The notes below the pieces were generated by a model. The model was not told the origin of the DNA. It worked only from the letters and a program-made list of their open reading frames with translations, and made no database searches. From Calycina herbarum (taxonomy: Eukaryota > Ascomycota > Leotiomycetes > Helotiales > Pezizellaceae), in the NCBI GenBank assembly GCA_001414485.1, contig LLEY01000069.1, positions 186,001 to 250,000 of the forward strand: a stretch of DNA of 64,000 bases, in the 5' to 3' direction. Positions within the stretch are counted from its first letter, which is position 1. Each line of letters opens with the position of its first letter. Positions 1 to 13,439 of the stretch are shown here, piece by piece. Made by a program: the position numbers and the translations under genes.

Positions 1-2326
1 TATAAGTCTTTTATAAGTTTCTTATATAACCTCTTAATCTTTAAGACCTAAATATAAGTAAGTTTATTATTAATAGTTATAGATAGCGGTTCTTAATATA
101 CTAATAATTTATATCTATAATTAGTATAGAATAGTATAATAAGTGTTATTTCTATTACTAAACTATTATAAGTAAACTATACTAAGAGTAGTAGTTCTAC
201 CTAGTTATTTTACTAGTAGTTTATATAATAATAAAAGTATATTTTAACTACTTAATTTATCTATTTATTTCCTTTATTTATTTAAGAGTAAAAAGTTATA
301 AAAAGCTTTCTCTTTATATCTAATCGTTTTATAAGAGTAATCTAAAATTTTAAGATAAAGAGCTTATCTCTATCTAAGAGTATTTCTTTAGATAGTCTAT
401 ATTATAAGACTACTTCTTTAAGAAATACGAATACTAATTCCTTAGCTATACTTAACTTTATATATACTATTAGAATTATATACTTTATAAGTTATTCTAT
501 AATAACTAAGATTATATTATATATAACTTCTATTATTAGGTCTTTAGATTTTAATAATTTAATAATAAAATCTATAAATATCGATTTCTAAGGTATTTAT
601 AGTATTAGAGTAGTATTTATTTATCTATAAAGAGTATAGTAGAAAGTCTTATTCCTAGTATAGGTATTATATTCTACTATTACTTCTTTAACTATTATAA
701 ATAATTAATTAATATAGTAGTATTATCTTATCTACTAAAGAGTTCTACGAATTCCTTAGTAGCTATAAGTAGGCGTAGTATAGTATTCTTATATAAACTC
801 TTTTATATATAAGCTAGGAACCTATAGTTTCCCTTTTATATACTAATTATAACCTTTATATATACTTTAAATTTTATCTATTTAGATATTATTTATTACT
901 ACTATTTTATATATAGTAGATACTAAGTCGCTGTTTTTATTATACTTTAGTATTACTATATTAACGTATTTTTTATTTTTCTTATAGCCTGGTTTCTAGC
1001 TTAGAGTATTAGCTTAAGTATTACTTATTCTACTAATATATCGAATAACTATTTTAAATCCTACTAAAGTTTTAGACTACCTAGCTGGGCGTCTAGTAAT
1101 AAGTTCCTTAGTCGTAGTAAATATCTTTAGGTTTAGATAATTAGTAAGTACTATTACTAGGTATAACGTACTTTAGAGATAAATCCTCTATTCTTTAAAA
1201 GCTAGAATAATAGTTATAAGTTCTTTATTATAAATACTATAGTTCTATTATACTATATTAAAAGTCTTTAAGAAATATATTATAGATATAAGTTTTCCTA
1301 TTTTATTTAGTTATAGATATATAGTATCTACTACTATATCTAAGGTGTCTGTCTCTATTATACTTAGTTTTTTATAATTAAAATTATATAAGATAGATTT
1401 TACTATAAACCGTCTTTTAATTTCTTAGAAGGCTTTTTTAGTCTTCTTATTCTAGATAAAAGCTATAGCTTTTCTAGTTAATATTAATATAGGTTTTATA
1501 ATTTTTATATAGTTTTTAATAAATAGTTAATAGAAATTAGTAAATCCTAGAAAGGATTATATATCTTTAACATTTTTTAGTAATTCCTATTTAATAACTA
1601 TATAAATCTTTTCTAAATCTATTTCTATTTTTCTTAAGCTAAATACCTATCTTAGAAAGAGAGTTCTTTTAACTCTAAACTTATATTTTAAGAGTTTTAA
1701 ATAAGAGTTTACTTTAGTAAGTCTTTATAAGACTTCTTTTACATAGCTCTTATATTCTTTTAGATTTTCTAAGAAAATTAATATATTATCTAAGTAATAT
1801 ATAATAGTTAGTCTTAGAAGATCTTCTAAAATACTATTATTCTATCTCTAATAAGTAGCTAGTATATTAGTTAAACTAATAGATATTACTATATACTTAT
1901 AGAGTCTTAATAGTAAGATAAATATAGTCTTCTATTCATAGCCTATCTTAATTCTAATTAATCTATAAAGGTTCTATTAATCTAGTTTTATAAATTTCTT
2001 TACTTAGTCTAACTTATTCTATAAGTACTAACTAGTTAGTAATAGATAAGCGTTCTTAATCGTTATATTATTTAATTCCTTATAATTAATATATACTTAT
2101 CTATTTAAGTCGTCCTTTTTCTTAATAATAAGTATATTTAAGAAGATAAGTAATTTAGATTTTTAAATATATCTCTTCTTTATTTCTTATTAGATATAAC
2201 TTTCTAATAAAGTTAAGTTATTCTAGTTATATAGTTAAAGCTTCTACTTTCGAAAGTTATAACTCTCTATTAATTTAATCTTATAATCCTATAACTAATA
2301 TTTAAGAAGAGTATATATATCTTCTA

Positions 2327-2479
2327 TATAATAGACGTGAATAAATAGCTTTTACTAGTACGCTAGCTGGCTAAAAGGCACAAGAATTAATTAGTAGACT
2401 AATTCGCTATTCTACTACTTGATAGGAATCCCGGTGTAACACCGCCCACGTGACCTCCAGCCACGTGACGGCTGTCACA
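2327..2479 (-). repeat. Solo LTR of the TRIM family T2
   Basis: A 153-bp sequence interrupts R1 pol, flanked on both sides by TTCTA (2322-2326 and 2480-2484). It matches both LTRs of the TRIM T2 (41703 and 47665). Its ends pair as TGT...ACA after allowing for RIP. It keeps two CACGTG palindromes at 2447-2452 and 2462-2467. It is less mutated than its surroundings, especially over 2380-2479. A solo LTR is what remains after recombination between the two LTRs of a complete copy. Confidence 0.92.
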
Positions 2480-3000
2480 TTCTAAGTCTTTGAACAATTT
2501 CGTAAATTCTCTATACTATATAGGTATTTCGTTATTACCTTTCTTACTAACCTATAGAGGATCTTAAGCAAGGTATTCTAGTACTTTAAAAGAGGTAGTA
2601 CTAACCTCGTTCTAGTCTTAAAGTTATAAATACAAACCTATATATTTATATTAACTAAAAGTTATTATTCTAGCCTTCTAATCGATTTCTAGATTATGTT
2701 TCTAAATCTATAGTATACTAAGTATTACTTCGTTACTCTCTATTTTAATAATATCGAATTATATATCTAAATAATATCCTTTAATATTAACTTTTACTAG
2801 AATAGTTTACTAATTAATAATCCTATTTTAGTATATAATATCTATTCTATTAACTACTCCTAGATAATATAGTCTTATTCCTTTAATTAAAACATTTAGC
2901 TCTTTTTAAGCTATTAAGGAAATAAAGTTACCTATTACTCCTAAGTCTATTATAACTTATAACTTCTTCTCTTATATTTCTATAGTTATTACTAACTATC

Positions 3001-3362
3001 TGTTAGTATTAGGTAATAATTACCTTACTTACTAATAGGCTTTAGGTTTAAACCTTAGTCTATACTAGTTCTTTCTAGTGTTGTCTAGAAGATTCGGTTA
3101 CGTTCTCGGTTACGTAAACACGTGATCCTTAGAATCTTCTAGTAACTATTATATTTGTAAGCTATAGAAGCTTCTAGTACTTATCCTAGAAGTATATATA
3201 GCTCTCTACTATCCTTATAGTTAGAAATCAAGTCAATTTTAAGTCTTTTACTTATACTTATCTACCGATTCTATAGAAACGTGATTTAACGATCACTTGA
3301 CCTACCCTGTGCTTATCTATACACGGTAACCTAATCTATTACGTTACCCTGTTCCTCCTACA
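3001..3362. repeat. Solo LTR, family not otherwise present
   Basis: A 362-bp insert breaks the R1 sequence relative to R5. It starts TGTTAGTATTAGG, ends TTCCTCCTACA, and is flanked by CTATC on both sides (2996-3000 and 3363-3367). It retains more CA and TG than its surroundings and contains one CACGTG (3119-3124). No second copy is in the window, so orientation and superfamily are unknown. Confidence 0.85.
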
Positions 3363-4886
3363 CTATCTTTCTTCTAAAGTAGTATTTAACTTTACTTTAA
3401 TATATTAGACTTTAAAAGATCGATTTTATTAATTATAATTCTTTCTCTCCTCGTTCTTATACTATAGAAAGAATCTTACTCTTTCCTTATTAGTATATAC
3501 TACCTCATATACTAATCTATATTCTACGATTCCTATAGTCTTAGGAATTCCTTCTATAAATCGTTTTAGTAATTATCTATAGTTATATTAGATCTATTTA
3601 TAACTAATTTCTAAAATAGCTTCTATAAACTATAGTTCTCTTATATATAGATAATCTAAAGTAGCTTTAAGTATACTTATTTCTAGCTTTATATATTAAA
3701 CCCTAAATATATAGTCTCTTAAATTCTTCTCTCTAACTACCTAAATTTAAGACTAAGGAAAGAATACTACTCCTTCTTTATTAGATAAAGCTACTTTATA
3801 TATCTAATAATATTCTACTATTCTAGTAAGTTCTAGTAAAATTCTTTTAAATCGTTTCTATAATAACTAGTCTATAATTAAGCTTAGTTTACATCGTATC
3901 TATTATACTATTATTTCTTAAACTATTTCTATAAACTATAGTTCTTCTATTAATAGATAGTAAAATTCTTCTAGTTCCGTTTTAGCCTATCTAGTTATAT
4001 TAAGCTCTCTTCGTTCCTAGAAGAGTATACTAAACAGCTACTATAAGTTATATTTTCTAAATACTAGTTTATTATTTCTAATTAATATAACTATAATATA
4101 TTATTTAAATTCTTTTAATATAATATCTTTAAGTAGTATTCTAAGAAAAGAGGTTTTAATCCGTCCTTTAAATCCTATTAAGACTTACTATATCTATATA
4201 CTAATCTTATCTAAAATATTATATATTCTTTATATATCCTCTACTTAAGAGTAACTAGGTTTCTTAATTAGTTATTATTTATATTCTAGTTCTTTTCTCT
4301 TAATAGTTTCTTACCTAGTAATTAGACTAACTAGAGTTATTATCTTAAAGTTATTTCTTATAACTATATACGTTATTAAGATAGTTAGGTTAACTCCTTA
4401 TATAGTATAAGAACTCTAGAAGTCTAGCTTCTAACTATTAATATATACTTATCGATTTCCTTATTTAAATATTCTAAAGAAGGCTTAAGTTTCTTTAACT
4501 TTAGAGTCTTTATTTCTAATTTCTCTCTCTAAACTAGAAGATAAGTCTAATATTTCTAATAAACTAGTTAATAGTAGTAATTTATATTCTATTTAAAGAT
4601 ATTACTTAAATACTTCTACTAATTATATATTATAATTTTCTTTAAAGAGTAGATCTCTATTATTATTAGTATCTTATATACTACTAAATTCTTTATTACT
4701 TTTAATCTAAGTTCTATATTCTCGTACTTTAAGTTCCTCGTCTATAAGTTTAATATAATTAGTTAAGACTACCTACTATTAAATAATAGTATTAATTTAT
4801 TTCTTTCTCTTAGAGTCTTTCTTCTTACTATACTTATTTACTCTATAACTAAGAAGGCTATAGTTATAATATAAGTTCTACTTACG

Positions 4887-5326
4887 TGTTACGAATCACG
4901 TGTAAGTATATAACGAGTGAAGACTAGGCGGCGCTCTAATAGATTAAGTACTATTAGAAACTCTTAGAAAGTGAAAAGAGGAATCCTTAGACTAGCTAAG
5001 TGATCTATGGATTTCTTTAGGTAAGAAATATTACGTAACCTAGTCGCCTAAGTCGCTTAAGTCGTCTGTCGACTAAAGCGATCAGGGCGAGCGACTAGAG
5101 CGATTAGAACAGGAGACTATAGTTCTATATAAGACTAGTATATCTGTTATTAGATAGAAGCTTCGTACTTAACTTTAGTTATTAATCTTATTATCTTGTT
5201 TAATATCTTTGATATAAGTAACGAGTTCACTTCTAAGTAAATAACCTAGCGTATCTATACTTCTTATCTATATACTAACCTTCGAGACTTAGTTATCTTT
5301 GTTTAGTTCGTTTAAGTTTCGTTATA
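4887..5326 (+). repeat. R2 5' LTR (440 bp)
   Basis: Starts TGTTACGAATCACGTG and ends TTTCGTTATA, a RIP form of ...TTACA. It is the same length as the 3' LTR. It keeps CACGTG at 4897-4902 and the start TGTTACG, both of which are lost in the 3' copy. Confidence 0.93.
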
Positions 5327-5390
5327 CTTTAAGTACTTAGACTAGAAGTAAAAAGATCGCTACTATATTAGTAACCTCTTCTACTCTGAA

Positions 5391-8300
5391 AACCACTCTA
5401 CTAAAGCCAGCTATAGCCTCTCTAGTTACGCTAGTTACTACTCTCTATAAGGAAGTGAAACTTCTAATTCCGAAGCTGTTTAATAGCTTACCTAAGAAAC
5501 TAGCTAAGTTCTTAATAAAAGCTTCTCTCTACTTAAATTTTTATTATACTTAGTTTAGAAATAAAACTAACTAGGTTATATAGTTGTCTACTCGTCTTAA
5601 AGGGATAGCTTATAACTGGTTAGAACTATATCTAGAGGACTACTAAGTAAATAAAACAACTAAGGGAAAAGTCTCTCTTTAAATATCTAAGAAGATAAGA
5701 GATTTGTTTAGAAATGTTTAAAGGTTTAAGAATAGAATTAACTAGGCTTTTAAGAATATTAATATAAAGAAAAAGGTAGTTAAAGCTTTATATATACTTA
5801 ACTAAAAGGGTTTAGCTACTAAATATACCTTGTAATTTTAATAATACTTTATATAGATAGGATAGAATAATAAGGCGTTATATAAACAATTCTATTATAG
5901 ACTTAAGAATAATATTAAGAATAAACTTACCTAAGAAGATTTTCTAGACACGCTAAATAAATTAATAAATAACGTAATTAAAATCGATAATTATATCTAT
6001 AAAAGAAATCTAGAAAAGAAAGGAAGTTATAGTTATTAATATAGAAAGAGTAGATAAAAAGATTATAGAGATTCTATAGAAATCGATACTACTTAGAAAT
6101 TATAAGTTCTAAGAAAGGAATCTAAGAAAGAAAACTCCTAGAAAAGAGGATTATTCTAGAAAGAAAGAAATTGCTAATATAAGTAGAATTTATATTATTT
6201 ATATCGTTTATCTAGTTATAGAGTAAATAAATATACTAAGAAGAAGGACTTAAAAGAGAAAAAGTAAATTAATACTATAGTCTAAAAAGAAGTAGCTTTA
6301 CTTAATAAAATTAAACTTACAGATTTAGAACTTAAAGCTAGAGGATATAAGACGTAAGTTAAAGATAATAAGAAAGGTATTTAAGATACTAATAATAATA
6401 GAAATATACTTCTTAAGAAATATTATAATATAATAGATACCTTAGATATAATAGTAGACGTTATATATTTATAATCTAAAACAAGAAATACGTCGCCTAT
6501 TTAAGAGGAATATAAATTACTACTCTTAACTAGTTCTTTAGAGTTATTAAACTTATTATCTAGTTTAGAAGAAGAAGTTTAGAATATAGGTCCTAGTATA
6601 GAAGAAACATAGGCGTTTACTAGAATATTTAAGCAAGGAAATCGCTAGGTATATATAGATAACTAGAAACTAGACTTTTAAAGCCCTTATTTAATATAAG
6701 GAGTTAATCTAACTCTTTTAATAATATATACTATTAAAAGAGAAGACTATAAAATAATAACTTTAGTTAGCCTAATTACTAGTAGAGAAACTATTAAAGG
6801 AAAAGAACTTAAGCACAGTTAATAACAAGCTAAAAGACCTAGTTATTCTAAAGTAGAAGACGTATAAAGGGTCTACAACGTTTAGAAAGAAACTAGCTTA
6901 TAGTCGTAGCAAGTCTTAAACAGATTCTAAAGAAGAATTAAGATAGCTTTTCTTAGAACAGTATCTAAAAAGTATATATTAGAGGAATTCAGTTATTATA
7001 TTATAGTTATATTAATAGAAAACAATAGAATAATATTTAAGAAGTATAGTTTATTTAAACTATTTAGTATACTCTTCTAAGAACGATAGGAATTCGACAT
7101 AGCTAAATAGGTAGAGTTAGAACTAGAAGAATATTATTTCTTATCTATAAGAGAATTATAGTTTCTAGAAGTAATATAAGAAACAACTATACGTTAGATT
7201 AGATATATACTAAGCGCTACTACTAATTAGATATTAGAAAAACAGTTTAAGAGAATCTTATCTAAACCTAATAGAATAGTAAAATATTATTAGATATACG
7301 AAGTAGCTTTATCTAATAAAGACAGAGTAGTATTTTTTCCTTAGTTCTAAATAAGAGTAGTTAGAGAAAAGAATATAAGAGACTATATATTTAGAGTTTA
7401 TTATATAAAATCAGAGATATATACTACTTTAGGAGAAAAGCAGTTAGTAGTAACTATAGAAATATAAGGAAAAAAGTTATAAGTTATAATTAACTTAGAA
7501 GTAATAGGTAACTTTATTTCTCTTATAGCTTTAGAAAAGCTAGACGTTCTAATTAAGAGAATAAAACTATACTAATTAAGAGTAGTTAATAGAACAGATA
7601 TTATATACTAAAATAGAATTATTAATTAGTAAACTATTCTAATAAAAACTAATATTAAAAGACACTACTTAAATATATAATTCGATATTATTAAGATAGA
7701 AAGTAAGGAAGTAATACTTAGTATACTATAGATTTAAGAACATAATCTAGATATCAACTAGAAGGCTAGAATAGTAACGTTTAGCTAATATAAATATATA
7801 GGTTCGTATTTATAACTTTAAGACTAGAATAAGATTAGCGCTACCTCTTCTAATATACTAGAACACCTTACCTAGAGTCCTCTATAGGCTAGTAAAAAAG
7901 CTGATAACAAAATACCTATATAGTATAAAGAATTTAAGACTTTGTTCAAAAACCTAGAAAACTTATAAGCCTTACTAAAACATTACTTATAAGATTATAA
8001 GATTAAATTAAAAGAGAGTTATTATCTCTTAAAGTAGAAGCTTTAGTTATATAACTAGAAAAGCTTATAAAGAATAGAAAGTTATATAAAAGAAGGTATT
8101 AAGAAGAGATATATTAGAAAATCTAAGTTGCTAATTACCTTAAATATACTTATTATTAAGAAAAAAGATAATCTAAATAAAAGAGTATATATTAATTACT
8201 AAGAAGTAAATTATACTATAGTTAAGAACGCTTATCTACTACTACCTAGCTAATACTTATAAGACAAGTTAGATAAGGTAGTACGATTTACGAAATTAGA

Positions 8301-10728
8301 TTAATAAAACGTCTATAGACTTATATAAATAAAAACTAGAGACGAATAGAAGACAGCGTTTACCTTACTATCGGGCTTTTATAAATATATAGTTATACTA
8401 TTTAGACTTTATAATATACTAGCTATATATTAGAGATAAAATAATAACATTTTAAGAGATCTTCTAAAAGTAATAGTAATCTATTACCTAGATAATATCC
8501 TAATCTTCTTAGAAAAAGAAGAAGAATATAAGAGATATATTAAAGAAGTTTTATAACAACTTATAAAAGTAAACTCTTAATTAAAACTCTCGAAATATAA
8601 GTTTAGAGTAACTTAGACACTTTTCCTAGAATAGGTATTTAGCCTAGAAAAAATAGAAATAGATCTAGTAAAGATCTAAGACATCTTAAACTAGAAGTTA
8701 CTAGAGAATATAAAAGATATATAGTTCTTCCTTAGATTCGTAAACTTTTACCGTCCGTTTATATAAGACTATATAAAGATTACTAAACTAATATTAGTAT
8801 TAGTTAAAAAAGCTGTTAAATTTATTTAAAGTAAATAAGCTAAGAACGCTTTTCAAAGAATTAAAACAAGGTTTATAGAAAAACCTATTCTATATAATTT
8901 TAATATAGAAAAACCCAGTATAATCGAAATAGACGCCTTAGATATATTAATAGGTATAATTTACTTATAACTAAATAGAAAAGGGAAACTTATATCTATT
9001 ATATATTATTCTAAAACGTTTAACCTAGTATAATAAAACTATAGTATCTTCGATAAAGAATTACTTACTATAGTATTAGCCTTAGAATACTAGAGAATCT
9101 ATTTATAGCTAGTAAAACACTAAGTTACGATTTTATCTAACTATAAGAACCTTAGAATATTTATAATAACTAAAGAACTTACGACTAGATAGTTAGCTAG
9201 ATAGGCAGAAATATTAGAAGGATTTAATATTATTATTTAATACGTAAAAGGAACGTTAAATGTTTAAGCTAATACTCTTAGCTAAAAACCTAGATATAAG
9301 AGAAATAAAGAGTATAAGAAGATTATAATCTTAAAAACTCTTAAGAATAGAGACTTAGTACCTACTATATACGAAATAGTAGTAATAAATAATATCTAGA
9401 TAGATAAAATTTAGAATATATATAAAGAGTATAACTAGTATATAAAAGAGAAACTATAGATTCCTAGCTTATATATAAAGGAGTTTATATAAGAATACTA
9501 TACTACGTCTACTTATAACTACTAAGGAATTCGTAGAACTCTTTAGTAGATAAGATAACACTATTATATTAATCGATTATCTACGATAGTTAAGAAAGTA
9601 ATAGTAGAATATAATACCTATACCTAGAATAAGGCTTCTCGCTATACTCCTTATAGATAGATAAACACTACTCTAATACTACGAATACCTTAGAAATCGA
9701 TATCTATAGATTTTATCGTTAAACTACTAAAATCTAAGGATCTAATAACAGAGGTCGAATATAATTCTAGTACTATATATAGAATCAAGTATAGCTAAGG
9801 AATTAGCATTCGTATTCCTAAAAAAAGTAGTCTTAAGATATAAACTACTAGAAGAGATAATCTCAGATAGAGATAAGCTCTTTATATTAAAATTTTAGAT
9901 CGCTCTTATAAAATAATTAGATATAAAAAGAAAGCTCTCTATAGCTTTCTACTCTTAGACAAATAGAGGAAACAAACGTAAAAATTAAGTAGTAAAAACA
10001 TACCTTTGTTATTATATAAACTACTAGTAAAACAACTAGGTAGAACTGCTATCTTTAGCACAGTTTACCTATAATAGTTTAGTAATAGAAATAACACTTA
10101 TTATACTATTCTATACTAACTTTAGATACGAATTAATAGTATATTAAGAACTACTATCTATAACTATCGATAACTAACTTACTCGTATTTACGTCTTAAG
10201 AATCAAGAGTCTATATAAGGAACTTATAAAGAACCTATAATTTATAGTAGAAAGAAACGTGTACTACTATAATAAACAACGTAGTTAGAAGCTAATACTA
10301 AAAGAGAGAGATAAAGTCTACTTAGTATAGAAAAACATCGATATAAAAAGACTAAGTAATAAACTAGATTATAAAAAACTTAGACCGTTTAAAATCAAAC
10401 AAGTTAAGAGACCTTTAAATTATAAACTAGTGCTACTAAAGATAATAAACATCTACCTAGTATTCTATATATCCTTACTCGAACTAGCACTACTAGGAGC
10501 ACTACTAGCCCTATTCACGGAAATTTAACTAGTTAATCTAAACGCTGAATACGAAGTTAAAAAGATTCTTAACTATAAGATTATTAGAGGTAAGATTAAA
10601 TATTTAATTAAATAGTTAGACTACTTATATTTAAAGAATACTTAGAAACCTAGAAAAAATATCAACTAGTACTCAGAGAAACTTTAGGACTTCTACTATT
10701 AAAACCTAAGGTTATCTACATCGGGTAA
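5391..10728 (+). pseudogene. R2 gag-pol with chromodomain (RIP-inactivated)
   Basis: Reading TAA and TAG as former Gln or Trp gives long Ty3/gypsy gag-pol stretches. Visible landmarks are a gag capsid-like region (about 5450-6150), a basic region with decayed zinc-knuckle spacing (about 6150-6250), a reverse transcriptase with YYLDNILIF in place of YxDD (about 8490), RNase H with a readable SKTFN segment (about 9010), integrase (about 9380-10300), and a C-terminal chromodomain (about 10540-10690) with the pattern EYEVKKIL...KYLIKQ...Y. Chromodomains are typical of chromoviruses and direct integration to heterochromatin. Dozens of premature stops make this a pseudogene. Confidence 0.85.
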
Positions 10729-11180
10729 TCGATAGAGAAGACCTTAAGGAAACCAGGATCGAGGCCTAGGTCGAAAGGAGGGTCAGAAGCGGTAGAGTAG
10801 GCGGCTAGCCTAGCGGCCTCCTCTCTCTTTTCCTTCTCTTCTTTTTCTTTTTCCTCCTTCTCCTTAGCCTTATCTAGCTCCTAAAAGGTACTAAGTCTTT
10901 GATAAAGCATCTGTTGTTCTCGCTCGTCGAGAAGACGTTACTACGCTCGAAGACGGAGAACCTTTAACATTGCTTCCTATTAGGCTCGAAAGGCCTTTTC
11001 TTAGGCCTAATAGGCCGTCTCCTCCTCGACCCGTAGACAGCGTTTCTACACGTCGAGGGATTCCTATTCAAAAGTTAAGAGTATTCGATTTTACTACTTA
11101 ATATTATAAGTTTTACTCTTCCTAGTATACTTAGAACATTTCTTACCTCTAGTAATAGATATATATCGACAGCTAGACAT
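10716..11180 (-). pseudogene. R2 antisense ORF, Cys-rich N-terminus and charged coiled coil
   Basis: Between the end of pol and the 3' LTR, the minus strand has one continuous frame of about 154 codons. It starts at an ATG (11178-11180) and is interrupted only by TAG and TAA. The N-terminus has regularly spaced Cys, or Tyr where RIP would turn TGY into TAY, in a C-x2-C...C-x2-C-x6-C pattern. A Gln/Glu/Leu-rich stretch follows, then a Lys/Glu run (around 10815-10860) typical of a coiled coil. Local G+C is higher than in pol. The last codons overlap the end of pol tail to tail. I do not recognise the family; an accessory nucleic-acid-binding protein is one guess. The opposite strand here lacks a comparable frame. 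Confidence 0.5.
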
Positions 11181-11384
11181 AGAAGTAAGACAGCGAGTAT
11201 AAGAGGATATTTCAGATCCTACTCGATTGATATAGAAGACGTTATTAATACGATTTTATTTTAATTTGTCTTTTATAGATAGTATTATTAAAAACATTAT
11301 AGTAGAAGAGGGCCGCTAGCCTTCTAACAGTATTTCTTAGGTCGTACTTAAGTATAGAGATATACTAGGCTAAGAAGAGAATAG

Positions 11385-11824
11385 TATTACGAATTATATA
11401 TAAGTATATAATAAGTAAAGACTAGGCAGCGCTCTAACAGATTAAGTACTCTCGGAAACTCTTATAAAGTGAAAAGAGGAATTCTTAGACTAGCTAAGTA
11501 ATCCATAGATTTCTTTAGATAAGAAACATTATATAACCTAGTTGTCTAAGTCGCTTAAGTCGCCTATTAACTAAAGTAATCAAAGTAAGCGACTAGAGCG
11601 ATTAGAACAGGAGACTACAGTTCTATATAAGACTAGTATATCTACTATTAGATAGAAGCTTCGTACTTAACTTTAGTTATTAATCTTATTATCTTATTTA
11701 ACATCTTTAATATAAGTAATAAGTTTACTTCTAAGTAAACAACCCAGCGTATCTATACTTCTTATCTATATATCAACCTTCGAGACTTAGTTATCTTTGT
11801 TTAGTTCGTTTGAGTTTCGTTATA
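11385..11824 (+). repeat. R2 3' LTR (440 bp)
   Basis: Same length and order as 4887-5326 but with more RIP: the start reads TATTACGAATTATA, so the CACGTG box is lost. The purine-rich AAGAAGAGAATAG just upstream is the likely polypurine tract. Confidence 0.92.
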
Positions 11825-11829
11825 TTACG

Positions 11830-12699
11830 TTAACGATTTCGCTTCTTCTAGGAAAGTCCTTCTTTCTTTAGAAAGGTTTTCTTTTATATAGCGTTTACCT
11901 TCTTACTATGTTTAGTATAAGAGTACTTCTACTTTCCTAGTTTCTTACTCTTTTCCCTATATCTAGGGTTACTCTTCCTAAATTCGTATAAGCGATTGTC
12001 TAACTAGACGACTTTCTTAATTATACTTATAATAGTTAAGAACTATATATTCTATTTAGCTATTTCCTTATAGATATATACTTTTAATCTTTTATAAAAG
12101 AGTTCTATAAGAGTAATAGTATTCTATTCTAACTTTGTTTTATATTATTAGAATTCATTAGTATAATCTATTACTAATCTAGTTTAGTATAATTCTAAAA
12201 GCTTATATATAGTAGTTTAGACCGTATTAAAGTCTTTAAAGACTTTTCTAATAGTTGTCTTAAATTCTCTCTAAGATTTAAATATAATCTTAGTTAATTC
12301 TATCTTTTCGTCTTTATTCTTATTCTTAAAGAAGTCCTCTAAGTATAGCTAAGCCTATTCTAACGCTAATCCTCTAAGATAGAAGATAGCGAAGATAGTT
12401 TATAAATTATAATTACTTTTAAATTTATTAGAATTAAAGTTAAAGTAGATATCTATTTAGAGAAGGAATAAGTTAAGTTTCTTTCGCTTCTTATAATATA
12501 TATCTAGTATCTTAACTTTAATAGATTTAAGTACTTCGACCTTATAAGGCTTAGAAGCGTCTAGTATACTAACATTGTCGTCATTCCTAGTTAATTACGT
12601 ACTAGCAGATGTTCTTCCCGTCGCGCTTCTAGATATTCCTATAATATTAACTCGACTAGTATTTAGGCTAGCTACTACGGCAGGGGTTGCTAGGGCCAT
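11830..12699 (-). pseudogene. R1 gag (5' part, RIP-decayed)
   Basis: Minus-strand gag of R1. The start codon is intact (12697-12699) and the N-terminus reads MALATPAVVASLNTSRVN, closely matching R5, where the ATG has become ATA. A helical capsid-like domain and a Lys/Arg-rich region follow. The sequence breaks at 11825, where R2 was inserted, and resumes at 4886 with the zinc-knuckle region. There are many TAA and TAG stops. Confidence 0.82.
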
Positions 12700-12730
12700 A
12701 GCAACTGAGCTTCTAAGTAGGTACTTAAAG

Positions 12731-13193
12731 TATAATAAAACTTAAATAAACTAAATAAAGATAACTAAGTCTTAAAGGTTAGTATATAAGTAAGAAGTAT
12801 AGATATACTAGGTTATTTACTTAGAAGTAAACTTATTACTTATATTAAAGATATTAAATAAGATAATAAGATTAATAACTAAAGTTAAGTATAAAGCTCT
12901 TATCTAATAGCAGAAGTGCTAGTCTTATATAGAACCTTCGTTTATATTTAGAGTCCTACTTAGTAAGAGTTCTAAAGATAGAGTCCGACTCTATTTCCAG
13001 GGCTTCTTAAAACTAGACTCTATTATCTAACTACTTCTAACCGAGTTATATAATATAACTATAAGAAGATCCCTAGGATTATATATCTTACTATATTTAA
13101 TCTCTTCTTTCTTTTAGAGTTATAATAGTATTTGTTCTATTAGAGCGTCGCCTAGACTTCACTTATTCACGTGCTAGCACGTGATTCGTAATA
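12731..13193 (-). repeat. R1 5' LTR (463 bp)
   Basis: The reverse complement matches the R5 LTRs over their full 463 bp. It keeps two CACGTG palindromes near its outer end (13168-13173 and 13178-13183). It is inserted into the left LTR of R3, whose remaining 41 bp follow at once. Confidence 0.92.
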
Positions 13194-13439
13194 TATTATT
13201 TATTCTAAGTCTTATCTAAAGCACGTCTATTATATTACAAAAGACCCTTAGTTAAGGCTAAGTAATTCTAGGTCTAAGTTTACGATTACGTCTAGGTCCT
13301 AGGTTCTTAATCTTATGTCTTAATTCCTACGATTTACTATACTCTTATATATAAGAATCTAATACTTCTATAAACACTTCTACGATTTCTACGAAACCTT
13401 CTTCTTTCTTCTTTTCTACTATTTATAATAGATTCTCTT

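Larger units (their letters stand above)
1..4886 (-). mobile_element. R1, Ty3/gypsy retrotransposon, pol portion (RIP-decayed, partial)
   Basis: This is the left part of a minus-strand Ty3/gypsy element that runs off the window. Read on the minus strand it parallels R5 (18392-25555) closely: position 1 matches the end of the R5 integrase near 24,090, about 1700-2200 matches its reverse transcriptase, and 4700-4886 its zinc-knuckle region. The reading continues exactly at 11825, because R2 is inserted at 4887 with TSD TTACG. About 1 kb of pol and the 3' LTR should lie left of the window. The reading frame is full of TAA and TAG, consistent with RIP at Gln and Trp codons, so no protein can be made. 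Two solo LTRs interrupt it. Confidence 0.9.
4887..11824 (+). mobile_element. R2, complete Ty3/gypsy chromovirus nested in R1
   Basis: A 6,938-bp element with 440-bp LTRs (4887-5326 and 11385-11824) and TSD TTACG (4882-4886 and 11825-11829). It lies in the opposite orientation to its host R1 and splits R1 at the gag zinc-knuckle region. The LTR is related to the 463-bp LTR of R1 and R5 but shorter. Internal order is gag, protease, reverse transcriptase, RNase H, integrase and chromodomain, followed by a roughly 650-bp 3' region with an antisense ORF. A purine tract just before 11385 fits a polypurine tract. RIP is heavy, so it is inactive. Confidence 0.93.
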
